Shown: piece after piece, positions 17,096 through 25,405 of the stretch
Layout of the letters: every line of letters begins with the position of its first letter
How positions within the stretch are numbered: the stretch's first letter is position 1
From: Streptomyces griseus subsp. griseus
GTDB lineage: Bacteria > Actinomycetota > Actinomycetes > Streptomycetales > Streptomycetaceae
NCBI RefSeq assembly: GCF_003610995.1
Contig: NZ_CP032543.1
Location: forward strand, 4,278,001 to 4,342,000
Direction: 5' to 3'
DNA length: 64,000 nucleotides
Position numbers and translations under genes: made by a program
Notes under the pieces: generated by a model
What the model was told of the DNA's origin: nothing
Seen by the model: the letters and a program-made list of their open reading frames with translations, nothing else
Database searches by the model: none

Positions 17096-17536
17096 ATGCC
17101 TGACCTGATCCACGACGGTGCCAGTGCCGCCGCCGTGAGCTCCCTCCGCTCAGCCGTGATGCTGCTGGGCCGACGCCTCAAGCACCAACGCGTCGACGAA
17201 TCGCTGAGCCCCACCGAGATGTCGGTGCTCGGCACCCTTGCCCGCTGCGGCTCGGCCACCCCCGGCGAGCTGGCCCGCAAGGAGCACGTGCAGCCCCCGT
17301 CGATGACCCGCATCGTCGCGCTGCTGGAAGCGAAGGGACTCGTCAGGCTGGAACCGCACCCCGATGACCGTCGGCAGAAGATGGTCAGCCAGACCGAGCA
17401 GGCCGAGGCCATGCTCGCGGAGAGCCGCACCAAGCGGAACGCCTGGCTGGCCCAGCTCGCCGAGGGCCTGGACGAGGACGAGTGGGAGACGCTGCGGGCC
17501 GCCGCGCCCGTTCTGGAGAAGCTCGCCCACCTGTGA
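17096..17536 (+). CDS. MarR family transcriptional regulator
   Basis: A 146-residue winged-helix regulator. SLSPTEMSVLGTLARCGSAT begins the DNA-binding domain, ELARKEHVQPPSMTRIVALL is the recognition helix, and GLVRLEPHPDDRRQKMVSQT is the wing with the conserved DxR motif. Terminal helices form the dimer interface. It sits 172 bases upstream of an MFS exporter on the same strand, the common arrangement in which a MarR repressor controls a drug or metabolite exporter. The palindrome at 17049-17063 is a likely own operator. Confidence 0.92.
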   Translation: MPDLIHDGASAAAVSSLRSAVMLLGRRLKHQRVDESLSPTEMSVLGTLARCGSATPGELARKEHVQPPSMTRIVALLEAKGLVRLEPHPDDRRQKMVSQTEQAEAMLAESRTKRNAWLAQLAEGLDEDEWETLRAAAPVLEKLAHL

Positions 17537-17708
17537 CCCCGCGGGCGCACCGGCGCCACGCCTGACCCGTACCGGATGGGACCACCGGCACGGGGAAGAC
17601 GATCAACCGGGCCCGGCACACCGCCGGCCCGGACGATCACCGCCGGAGCGCCCGCCGTCACGTCCTCGTCGGACCGCACGCCGTAGACGTATGAGGAGAT
17701 GAACCCTT

Positions 17709-19043
17709 TTGAGTACGGGATCCGGAGCAGACTCCGCCCCCGCACCGACCGCCACCCACGAGAGCAAGACCGGCGGGACCTTCTCGTCGCTGAAGATCCG
17801 TAACTACCGCCTGTTCGCCACGGGCGCCGTGATCTCCAACACCGGTACCTGGATGTCCCGCATCACGCAGGACTGGCTCGTCCTGAGCCTGACGGGTTCC
17901 GCGACCGCCGTAGGTATCACCACGGCCCTCCAGTTCCTTCCCATGCTGCTCTTCGGCCTGTACGGCGGTGTCATCGCCGACCGCCTCCCGAAGCGGCAGA
18001 TCCTGCTCGTCAGCCAGGCCATGCTCGGCCTGTGCGGTATCGCGCTGGCCGTCCTGACCCTCTCCGGCGTCGTCGAGGTCTGGCACGTCTATCTGGTCGC
18101 CTTCCTCCTCGGCATGGTGACCGTCGTCGACAACCCGGCCCGCCAGTCGTTCGTCTCCGAGATGGTCGGCCCCGCGCAGCTCCGCAACGCGGTCAGCCTG
18201 AACTCGGCGAACTTCCAGTCCGCCCGCCTCATCGGCCCCGCGGTGGCGGGTGTCCTGATCACCACGGTCGGCAGCGGCTGGGCGTTCCTGCTCAACGGCC
18301 TCTCCTTCCTGGCCCCGCTCATCGGCCTGCTGATGATGCGGACGAGCGAACTGCACGCCTCGGTCCGGGTGCCCCGCGCCAAGGGCCAGCTGCGCGAAGG
18401 ACTGCGGTACGTCCGTGGCCGCCCCGAGCTGATCTGGCCGATCGTGCTGGTCGGCTTCGTCGGCACGTTCGGTTTCAACTTCCCGATCTGGCTCACCGCC
18501 TTCGCGGACGGGGTCTTCGACGGCGGCGCCGGGATGTACTCGTTCTTCAACATCCTGATGGCCGCCGGTTCGCTGGCCGGCGCGCTGCTCTCGGCCCGCC
18601 GCCGCTCCACGCGGCTGCGGATGCTGGTGGCGGCGGGAACGGCGTTCGGGCTGCTGGAGATCGCGGCTTCGCTCTCCCCGAACGTCTGGCTGTTCTCGAT
18701 CCTCCTGGTCCCGATCGGCATGCTCGGCCTCACGACGAACATCACCGCGAACACCAGCGTGCAGATGGCCGCCGACCCCGAGATGCGGGGCCGGGTGATG
18801 AGCCTGTACATGATGGTCTTCGCCGGGGGTACGCCGGTGGGCGCCCCGATCGTCGGCTGGATCAGCGACACGTACGGCGCGCGTATCGGCTTCGCGGCCG
18901 GCGGCGCGATCTCGCTGATCGCCGCCCTGGGCGTCGGCTTCGCCCTCGCCCGCATAGGCGGCCTCCGCCTGAAGGTCGACCTCCGCCCTGGCCACCCGCA
19001 CGTCCGCTTCGTACAGCGCGAGCAGCTGGCGACGGCGGCGTAG
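17709..19043 (+). CDS. MFS exporter (DHA3/EntS-like)
   Basis: A 444-residue transporter with about 12 hydrophobic segments. SLKIRNYRLFATGAVISNTG and GTWMSRITQDWLVLSLTGS form the first helix region characteristic of the DHA3 (EntS/macrolide-exporter) subfamily, and GGVIADRLPKRQILL is the conserved basic MFS loop between helices 2 and 3. Substrate unknown. The start is a TTG at 17709 preceded by GAGGAG with 10 bases spacing; no ATG or GTG gives a full-length protein. It ends in front of a long hairpin terminator and probably depends on the upstream MarR regulator. Confidence 0.9.
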   Translation: MSTGSGADSAPAPTATHESKTGGTFSSLKIRNYRLFATGAVISNTGTWMSRITQDWLVLSLTGSATAVGITTALQFLPMLLFGLYGGVIADRLPKRQILLVSQAMLGLCGIALAVLTLSGVVEVWHVYLVAFLLGMVTVVDNPARQSFVSEMVGPAQLRNAVSLNSANFQSARLIGPAVAGVLITTVGSGWAFLLNGLSFLAPLIGLLMMRTSELHASVRVPRAKGQLREGLRYVRGRPELIWPIVLVGFVGTFGFNFPIWLTAFADGVFDGGAGMYSFFNILMAAGSLAGALLSARRRSTRLRMLVAAGTAFGLLEIAASLSPNVWLFSILLVPIGMLGLTTNITANTSVQMAADPEMRGRVMSLYMMVFAGGTPVGAPIVGWISDTYGARIGFAAGGAISLIAALGVGFALARIGGLRLKVDLRPGHPHVRFVQREQLATAA

Positions 19044-19059
19044 GACACACCCAGGAGAC

Positions 19060-19100
19060 ACGGAACCGCCCCCTCCCGGACCGGGAGGGGGCGGTTCCGT
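19060..19100. terminator. Long hairpin terminator after the MFS gene
   Basis: Twenty bases (19060-19079) are perfectly complementary to 19081-19100 around a single central A; in practice the loop will be a few bases larger. It lies 17 bases after the MFS stop. Confidence 0.92.
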
Positions 19101-19276
19101 GCGCATCACGAGGTCAGCCGCGGGGAAAGGAATCGGTCTTCAGGACGAGGTCCGGGGAGGTGCCGGTCCTGTCGATGCCGAGCCCGGACCCGGCCCTGTC
19201 GTCACACCGGTCCGGGCCCTGGAGGTGGTACGGGCCTGGGCGCGGAGCCGGCGGGCGGTGCGGTTAGGCTCGAAGG

Positions 19277-19366
19277 GTGGACCCGAAGACCAGAAACCGC
19301 ATCATGGCGGCCGTGCTCGTGCTCATGTTCCTCGTCGTCGCCGTGGCGGCCGCTTTCGGCAGCTGA
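19277..19366 (+). CDS. 29-residue single-pass membrane protein
   Basis: A very small ORF: GTG start, VDPKTRNRIMAAVLVLMFLV then VAVAAAFGS and TGA. It has a short charged head (DPKTRNR) and one uninterrupted hydrophobic helix of about 20 residues. I recall near-identical tiny proteins beginning MDPKTRNRIM in other Streptomyces, which argues that it is real and conserved. Function is unknown; such miniproteins often bind a larger membrane complex. Upstream it has only a weak purine stretch (GAAGG directly before the start). Confidence 0.6.
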   Translation: MDPKTRNRIMAAVLVLMFLVVAVAAAFGS

Positions 19367-19394
19367 GCGGGCGGGGCGCGCGGCGGCGTACCTG

Positions 19395-19790
19395 GCGTCG
19401 CCCCCTCGCCGCGCTGAGCCGGCACCACCGCACCGACACCCCTGCCGCGCCCAGGAGCTGGAGCGGCCCCAGGGTCTGCCCCACGAAGAGGCAGCCCGGG
19501 ACCGTGGCGCACAGGGGCGAGGCGAACGACAGGAACGAGGCGGCGAGGGCCGGCGGCCGCGCTGTGCCGTTGCACCACACGACGTACGCGAGCAGCGCCC
19601 CGATGATGCCCAGGCAGGCGCACGATGCCCGTGGCCATGCATACGGCCCACAGAAGCTCGGCGAGGACGCCGATGCCGTCCGGTCCGGCCTGCGGCTGGA
19701 GGACGAGCAGCGACGCCCGCGGCGGCGAGTGCGCGGGCGCCGATGTGCAGGGGGCGGATACGGGCGCCGAGTGCGAGGAGCTGAACCGGC
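19395..19790 (-). pseudogene. Degenerate EamA/DMT transporter remnant
   Basis: Three protein-like segments of one EamA transporter occur in different frames. ARIRPLHIGARALAAAG is followed one frame away by LLVLQPQAGPDGIGV and CMATGIV. After a sharp junction near 19610, LGIIGALLAYVVWCNGT and PLQLLGAAGV follow in another frame. In intact EamA proteins about 55 residues separate the second and third parts, so there is an internal deletion plus at least one frameshift near 19714, and the N-terminal half is missing. It is clearly non-functional. The opposite strand shows only shadow frames. Confidence 0.7.
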
Positions 19791-19914
19791 TGCTGCGGAC
19801 GCTGGTGGTCACGCCGGAGGGCGGCCGCTGACGGCAGGGGTCCGTCCCAGGCGTCGGACACTCGGTCGACGCATGCTTGCCTGGAGTGGACTCGAAGGAG
19901 TTGGCTGGGGCGTC

Positions 19915-20904
19915 ATGAAGTACACACAGCTCGGACGCACCGGACTCAAGGTCAGCCGACTCGTGCTCGGGACGATGAACTTCGGCCCGCAGACCAACGA
20001 GTCGGACAGCCACGCGATCATGGACGCCGCGCTCGGCGCGGGCCTGAACTTCTTCGACACCGCCAACGTCTACGGCTGGGGCGAGAACAAGGGGCGCACC
20101 GAGGAGATCCTCGGCACCTGGTTCGCCCAGGGCGGCGGCAGGCGCGACAAGGTGGTCCTGGCCACCAAGATGTACGGGAACATGGCGCCCGACGGCGACG
20201 CCTGGCCCAACCACGACAAGCTCTCCGCCGTGAACATCCGGCGGGCCGTCGACGCCTCTCTCAAGCGGCTCCAGACGGACCACATCGACCTCTACCAGTT
20301 CCACCACGTCGACCGGAACACCCCGTTCGACGAGATCTGGCAGGCGATCGACGTCCTGGTCCAGCAGGGCAAGATCTTGTACGCGGGTTCCTCGAACTTC
20401 CCCGGCTACAAGATCGCCCAGGCCAACGAGCAGGCGGCCAGGCGCGGTTCGCTCGGCCTGGTCAGCGAGCAGTGCATCTACAACCTGGCCGAGCGGCGCG
20501 CCGAGATGGAGGTCATCCCGGCCGCGCAGGAGTACGGCCTCGGCGTCATCCCCTGGTCCCCGCTCCACGGCGGCCTGCTGGGCGGCGTCATCAAGAAGGC
20601 GGCCACGGAGGGCCGCCGCGCCTCGGGCCGCTCGGCCGACGCCCTGGCCAACAGCACGGTCCGCGCCCAGGTCCAGGCGTACGAGGACCTGCTGGAGAAG
20701 CACGGCCTGGAGCCCGGCGAAGCAGCCCTGGCCTGGCTCCTGACCCGCCCCGGCATCACGGGCCCGATCGTGGGCCCGCGCACCGCCGGCCAACTGGACA
20801 GCGCCCTGCGAGCCCTGGAGTTGGACCTCCCGGAGGCGGTCCTCACCGGCCTGGACGAGATCTTCCCGGGCCCGGGCCCGTCACCGGAGGCCTTCGCCTG
20901 GTGA
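19915..20904 (+). CDS. Aldo/keto reductase
   Basis: A 329-residue NADPH-dependent oxidoreductase with a TIM-barrel fold. The N-terminus YTQLGRTGLKVSRLVLGTMN, the FFDTANVYGWGENKGRTEE segment (catalytic Asp and Tyr), the LATKMYG Lys and QFHHVD give the expected tetrad. TGPIVGPRTAGQLDSAL is the C-terminal cofactor 2-prime-phosphate site. It belongs to the Gcy/YajO-like AKR group; substrate unknown. The ATG at 19915 has GAAGGAG about 16 bases upstream. It stands alone and is followed by a hairpin. Confidence 0.93.
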   Translation: MKYTQLGRTGLKVSRLVLGTMNFGPQTNESDSHAIMDAALGAGLNFFDTANVYGWGENKGRTEEILGTWFAQGGGRRDKVVLATKMYGNMAPDGDAWPNHDKLSAVNIRRAVDASLKRLQTDHIDLYQFHHVDRNTPFDEIWQAIDVLVQQGKILYAGSSNFPGYKIAQANEQAARRGSLGLVSEQCIYNLAERRAEMEVIPAAQEYGLGVIPWSPLHGGLLGGVIKKAATEGRRASGRSADALANSTVRAQVQAYEDLLEKHGLEPGEAALAWLLTRPGITGPIVGPRTAGQLDSALRALELDLPEAVLTGLDEIFPGPGPSPEAFAW

Positions 20905-20924
20905 CCTGACCCCAAGCGAACCTC

Positions 20925-20957
20925 GCGGCCGCCGCCCTGGGACGGGGTGGCGGCTGC
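20925..20957 (+). terminator. Hairpin terminator after the aldo/keto reductase
   Basis: GCGGCCGCCGCCC (20925-20937) pairs with GGGGTGGCGGCTGC (20944-20957), with G-T pairs and one slipped base, around the loop TGGGAC. It begins 20 bases past the stop. Confidence 0.6.
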
Positions 20958-21046
20958 GGGTGTTTGCGGGCCGCCGTGCCGGACCAGGCCCGGCCTGCCA
21001 GGCACGAGACGTTCCGCTACCCAGCGAACCGGTCCAGCGCCGCCAG

Positions 21047-21115
21047 ACCCGGCGGGCGGTGCTGGCGGCGCTACCGCGCGAACCGGTCCAGCGCCGCCAG
21101 CACCGCCCGCCGGGT
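21047..21115. repeat. 26-bp perfect inverted repeat across the proline iminopeptidase stop codon, plus duplicated gene tail
   Basis: Bases 21047-21072 are the exact reverse complement of 21090-21115, with a 17-base loop that contains the stop codon and last codons of the iminopeptidase. In addition the last coding bases are duplicated downstream: AACCGGTCCAGCGCCGCCAG occurs at 21081-21100 and again at 21027-21046, and the second copy also ends in a stop (LAALDRFAG then TAG, 21018-21020). The hairpin may terminate transcription. Confidence 0.8.
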
Positions 21116-22042
21116 CGCGGGCCCGCCCAGGTGGCCCGCGTCCTCGATGACCGTCAGCTCGGCCTCCGGCCAGGCGCGGTCGAGTTCCCAGGCGGTGATC
21201 AGGGGGCCGCCCAGGTCGAAGCGGCCGTGGACCAGGGCGGCGGGGATGCCGGTCAGGCGGTCGGCGTCGTCGATGAGCTGGTTCTCCTTGAGCCAGGCGC
21301 CGTGGGAGAAGTAGTGGCTGCAGATCCGGACGAGGGCCTGCTGAGCGCGGTCCGGGCGGCCGCTGAACGGGGCCGGGCCCGGGTTCGTCTCCAGGGAGAG
21401 GACCGCGTCCTCCCAGGCGCACCAGGCGGCCGTGGCCCGTTCCCGTACGGCAGGGTCGGGACTCTCCATACGGCGGGCGTAGGCGGCGACCACGTCGGTC
21501 GGGCCCGCGGCTTCGGGGACGGCCTCGCGGAAGGTGTGCCAGGCCTCGGGGAAGATCTGGCCGGCGCCCCGGTAGAGCCAGTCGATCTCACTGCGGCGGG
21601 TCGTGGTGACCGACGCGATGACGGCCTCGGTGACGCGCTCCGGGTGGGTCTGCGCGTACGCCAGGATCAGCGTGGAGCCCCAGGAGCCCCCGTACAGCAG
21701 CCAGCCGGTGATGCCGAGGTGTTCCCGAAGGCGTTCCATGTCGGCGATCAGGTGGTGCGTGGTGTTGTGCCGCAGGTCGGTGGCCGGGTCGCTCGCATGG
21801 GGCGTGGAGCGGCCGCAGCCCCGCTGGTCGAAGAGGACGACGCGGTAGCGGTCCGGGTCGAAGTACCTGCGGGCACGAGGGGTGCATCCGGAACCGGGCC
21901 CGCCGTGCACCACGAGAGCCGGCTTGCCCTCCGGGTTGCCGCACACCTCCCAGTACACGAGGTTGCCGTCGCCGACGTCCAGCATCCCGCTGTCGTACGG
22001 GTCGATCGGCGGGTACAACTCGTCGGACTGCTTCCGGTCCAC
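21071..22042 (-). CDS. pip: Proline iminopeptidase
   Basis: A 323-residue alpha/beta hydrolase (peptidase family S33) that releases N-terminal proline from peptides in the cytoplasm. Features: VVHGGPGSGC oxyanion loop, FDQRGCGRSTPHA, and the nucleophile elbow GGSWGSTL containing the catalytic Ser; HGRFDLGGP carries the Asp and GHLGG near the C-terminus the His region. The DLYPPIDPY-type N-terminus (ELYPPIDPYDSG) is diagnostic for prolyl iminopeptidase. GTG 22042 follows a strong GGGGAGG ribosome binding site 8 bases upstream. The 3-prime end sits in an inverted repeat. Confidence 0.93.
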   Translation of the reverse strand: MDRKQSDELYPPIDPYDSGMLDVGDGNLVYWEVCGNPEGKPALVVHGGPGSGCTPRARRYFDPDRYRVVLFDQRGCGRSTPHASDPATDLRHNTTHHLIADMERLREHLGITGWLLYGGSWGSTLILAYAQTHPERVTEAVIASVTTTRRSEIDWLYRGAGQIFPEAWHTFREAVPEAAGPTDVVAAYARRMESPDPAVRERATAAWCAWEDAVLSLETNPGPAPFSGRPDRAQQALVRICSHYFSHGAWLKENQLIDDADRLTGIPAALVHGRFDLGGPLITAWELDRAWPEAELTVIEDAGHLGGPATRRAVLAALDRFAR

Positions 22043-22132
22043 CTCGGCGCCTCCCCATCCTGGCTCGTGAACGGGACACCTTACGGGGCGTCGCGGCACG
22101 GGTTGAGGCTGAGGCGCCCCGGCGCTCCACCC

Positions 22133-22549
22133 CCGCGAGGTGGAGCGGGTGACAGCTGACCGCCCCTGCCGCCTCGGTGACCAGTGGGATTTCCGCGGCG
22201 GCCAGATCGAGGAGCGTGAGCTTTTGACCTGAGGGAGCGTAGGGGGCAACGACCTGCCGTACCGTGTCGGTGGACAGCGTGGGGCCCTGCTCGCCAACAC
22301 GCTCTACGACGTCTTCCCCCGGCCCACACGCCAGGAGTTCAGCGCCACGCTGGACCAGGAGGCGGACAGGACCCTGCTGCACGACGAGCACACCGACCAG
22401 GACGAGCAGAAGTCCACCGACACCCAGTGCTTCACCAACGATCCGCTGGACCGGCTGTCCGAGGCATGGACGGCGAAGACCGACTGCGCGGCGCCCCTCT
22501 CGGCGTCCACGGCCGGTGGTTCGGACGCGACGCCGTCGCCTATCTGATC
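22133..22549 (+). other. Coding-like fragment of unknown origin
   Basis: The 555 bases between the iminopeptidase start and the next gene hold a plus-strand frame with protein-like composition but no usable start. One part reads CRLGDQWDFRGGQIEERELL, then comes an in-frame TGA at about 22229, then NDLPYRVGGQRGALLANTLY and further acidic sequence to a TGA at 22549. I do not recognise the family. It looks like a decayed gene or gene tail. Confidence 0.35.
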
Positions 22550-22597
22550 AGCGATCACTGGCCCATCGCCTGATCCACGAGGCGTACCCTTGCCGCC

Positions 22598-23083
22598 GTG
22601 AACGCGACTCCCCGGGTCCTCGCCGTACTGGACGACCTCCTCGCCTCCGCCGCCCCCGACCAGCGCGGCGCTCTGTGGCGGCTTGCCGAGGAGGGGCGGG
22701 ATTTGGACGGCAACGTGGTGCGGCTGCCGGCCGGGGCCGAGGTCGGGGAGCATCAGGAGGACGTGCTGGATGTGCTCCTGGTGGTGCTGGAGGGGGGAGG
22801 GCTCGTGCGCATGGCGGGTGGGGTGATGGAGTTGGGCGCATCCACCGTCCTCTGGCTGCCTCGCACCTCGCGGCGCGCCCTTGTCGCGGGCCCGGGCGGG
22901 CTCACGTATCTCACCGTTCACCGTCGTCGGCCCGGGCTTGCCGTCAAGGGCCCCGGTGTGGCGTACGACGGGGGCGAAGGGCCCTGCATGCTGGACCGGG
23001 TCTGTTCGGGGTGCGGGCGGTTGTCCGAGGATCCCGTGCCGGTCTTCTGCAGCCGGTGCGGGGAGCGGTTTCCGGAGCGGTGA
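22598..23083 (+). CDS. Cupin-like protein with C-terminal zinc ribbon
   Basis: A 161-residue protein from a GTG start. Residues 30-115 look like a single small beta-barrel of cupin type (RLPAGAEVGEHQEDVLDVLL, then GASTVLWLPRTSRRALVAGP), lacking the usual multiple His metal ligands except GEHQED. The last ~35 residues form a zinc ribbon: CSGCGRL followed by FCSRCGERF. The combination suggests a small-molecule or metal-sensing protein; no function is known to me. It is convergent with the kinase gene downstream. Confidence 0.72.
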   Translation: MNATPRVLAVLDDLLASAAPDQRGALWRLAEEGRDLDGNVVRLPAGAEVGEHQEDVLDVLLVVLEGGGLVRMAGGVMELGASTVLWLPRTSRRALVAGPGGLTYLTVHRRRPGLAVKGPGVAYDGGEGPCMLDRVCSGCGRLSEDPVPVFCSRCGERFPER

Positions 23084-23172
23084 GCCCGAGGCGGGAGTGG
23101 TGTCCCGGACGGTGACCGGCAGGCCGGGCCGGAGCAGTGGCCCCGGCCCGGGTCCGTACCGCCCGAAAGCTG

Positions 23173-25314
23173 TCAGTACCCCTCGCACTCCGTCAGGTCC
23201 GGGCGGCCCGGGGGGGTCTTGTTGCCCAGGAGGGTCGACAGGTTCTTCGCGTACAGGTCCTCCCAGACCTTTCCGGCCAGGATCTTCCGCAGTGCCGAGC
23301 ACACCTCGGTCTTCAGGCCCGGCGACCCGGGGCGCATCGCCACGCCGTACCCCTCCGCGCCCTGGATGTTCTCCAGCCGCCGCACCTTGCCCGGGTTCGC
23401 CTTCTCGTAGCCCGCCAGGATGATGTCGTCCGAGGCCACCGCGTAGACGTCCGACGTCACGTCCAACAGCTGGTCCAGGCAGTCCTGGTAGGTGTTGGGC
23501 TGGGACTCCGTCATCGTGAAGCCCCGCTTGGGCAGCTCCGTCTCGTACGTCGAGTCCCGCGCCGTGCACACCTCGACCTTGAGCCGGCGCAGGTCGCTGG
23601 AGTCGTTGATCGTGTACTTGCTGGACTTCTCGCGGACCAGGAAGCCCCGGCTCGCCTCGTAGTACGGGCCCGCGAAGTCGACGCTGTACCCGCCGGGTGA
23701 CGCGCTCTTGCGTTCGGGCGTGATGCTGTACGAGGCGATGACGAGGTCCACGCCCTTCGTCTTGAGCGCGGTGCTCCGGTAGTCGGTCGGGACCGTGGTG
23801 AAGGCGACCTCGTTCCGGCTGTACCCCATGTGCCCGGCGATCGCGTAGGCCAGGTCTATGTCGTAACCCGTGTACGTGTCCGTCTTCCTGTCGTACTTGC
23901 TCAGGCCCGGCTGGTCGTCCTTGACACCGATCTTCAGGGTGGGGTTCGTCGCCTTCCACTTCTCCGTCACGGCGCTGCCGCCGCGGCCCCGGTCGCCCGG
24001 GCCGGCCGTGGTGGTGCCCGTCGTACCGTCCTTGTCGTCGCCGACCCCCTTCGCGACCAGCCAGCCCGCCGTGCCCAGCAGGGCCACGCACAGGGTCGCC
24101 GTCGCTGCCTTCAGCCACGGCCGCTTCCGGGCGCCGCGGCGTGCTGGTGATCCGTCCGCCCGAGGCGCCGCCACGGGCGGGCCGAGCGGGTCGGGGCGCG
24201 GTTCGGAGACCTCCGTGGGCGGGTGCGTGGCGGTTCCGGTCCCGGAGCCGGTCGTGTTCCGAGGGGGCGGGTCGCCGAGCACCTCCCGCAGCATCGCCTC
24301 CGCCGTCGCCGCGTCCAGGCGCTCGTGCGGGTCCGGGAGGAGGAGGCCCTGGATCACCGGGGCGAGCGGTCCGGCGTACCGGAGGGCGGGGTCGGGGGCC
24401 TGCCGGATGTTCTCCTGGACCTCCCACACCTCACCGCCGGCGAACGGGACCCGGCCCTCGACCATCTCGTACAGCGTGATGCCGAGCGCCCACAGGTCGG
24501 ATGCGGGGGTGGGGCCGGGGGAGCCGGGGGCGAAGAGTTCGGGCGCCAGGTACGGGGGCGTGCCGATGACGCTCCCGGACCGGGTCACCTGGGCCGCGCC
24601 CTCGAACGTCGCGATCCCGAAGTCCACCAGGATCGCCAGCCCGTCGTCCCGGACCAGCACGTTGCCCGGCTTCACATCGCGGTGGACCACCGACGCCGTG
24701 TGGACCGCCCGCAGGCCCTGGAGGATCTGGAGGCCGATGTCCGCCGCCCTCGGTACGGCGACCACCCGCTCGGCGCGCAGCAGATCCGCCAGGGACCTGG
24801 CTTCGAGGAGCTTCATCACGATCCAGACCTGGTTGTCGGTCTCGACCTGGTCGTGGACGGTCACCACATTCGGGTGTTCGATCTTGGCGATCGCCTCCGC
24901 CTCCCGGCGCGCCCGCTGCATCGCGGAGGCCTGGGTGGAGGCGGTCATCGCGTTCCGGTCGAGGAGCCCCTTCACGGCGACGAAGCGGCGGAGCCGCCGG
25001 TCGTGGGCCTTCCACACCTCGCCCATGCCGCCGCTGCCGATCGGTTCCAGCAGCTCGTAGCGGCCCTCGATCACCACCTGCGGCCTGTGTGGTGAGGGAG
25101 CGCGCGGCGGTGTCCGGGGCCATGCCTGCGCGGTCCCGGAGTCCGCGTGATGGTGGTCGTCGCCCGGGCGGCGATCCTGCGGGCCGTGAGGACCACCGGC
25201 GGTACCCCCGCCCGCCGCGCCACTCCCGTTCCCCGTTCCGTCCCCGGCCCCGGCTCCGTGCCCGACCCAGGCTCCGCCCTCGGCCCCGGCTCCGGACCTG
25301 TCTTCGCCTTGCAT
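23173..25314 (-). CDS. Receptor-type Ser/Thr protein kinase fused to an extracellular amino-acid-binding domain
   Basis: A 713-residue membrane protein. Residues 1-80 are Gly/Pro-rich and disordered. The kinase domain spans about 86-346: glycine loop IGSGGMGEV, catalytic Lys115 in VAVK, HRDVKPGNVL with Asp213, DFG at 231-233 and GTPPYLAPE. A Pro-rich linker leads to one transmembrane helix (about 401-422). Residues 455-713 form a family-3 solute-binding domain as in glutamate/glutamine ABC receptors: LKIGVKDDQPGLS, YTGYDIDLAYAIAGHMGY and the hinge region near LVIASYSITPERK. Ligand binding outside could control phosphorylation inside. No ABC permease genes are adjacent, so it is probably a sensor rather than a transporter part. 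Confidence 0.92.
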   Translation of the reverse strand: MQGEDRSGAGAEGGAWVGHGAGAGDGTGNGSGAAGGGTAGGPHGPQDRRPGDDHHHADSGTAQAWPRTPPRAPSPHRPQVVIEGRYELLEPIGSGGMGEVWKAHDRRLRRFVAVKGLLDRNAMTASTQASAMQRARREAEAIAKIEHPNVVTVHDQVETDNQVWIVMKLLEARSLADLLRAERVVAVPRAADIGLQILQGLRAVHTASVVHRDVKPGNVLVRDDGLAILVDFGIATFEGAAQVTRSGSVIGTPPYLAPELFAPGSPGPTPASDLWALGITLYEMVEGRVPFAGGEVWEVQENIRQAPDPALRYAGPLAPVIQGLLLPDPHERLDAATAEAMLREVLGDPPPRNTTGSGTGTATHPPTEVSEPRPDPLGPPVAAPRADGSPARRGARKRPWLKAATATLCVALLGTAGWLVAKGVGDDKDGTTGTTTAGPGDRGRGGSAVTEKWKATNPTLKIGVKDDQPGLSKYDRKTDTYTGYDIDLAYAIAGHMGYSRNEVAFTTVPTDYRSTALKTKGVDLVIASYSITPERKSASPGGYSVDFAGPYYEASRGFLVREKSSKYTINDSSDLRRLKVEVCTARDSTYETELPKRGFTMTESQPNTYQDCLDQLLDVTSDVYAVASDDIILAGYEKANPGKVRRLENIQGAEGYGVAMRPGSPGLKTEVCSALRKILAGKVWEDLYAKNLSTLLGNKTPPGRPDLTECEGY

Positions 25315-25405
25315 GCGACCCCCTGTGCACTACATGGACCAGGCAAACAGTAGACGTTCCGCCAGCACTCCACAGGGTTGCGAGGCATGGCTTTCGCAGG
25401 CGCGC

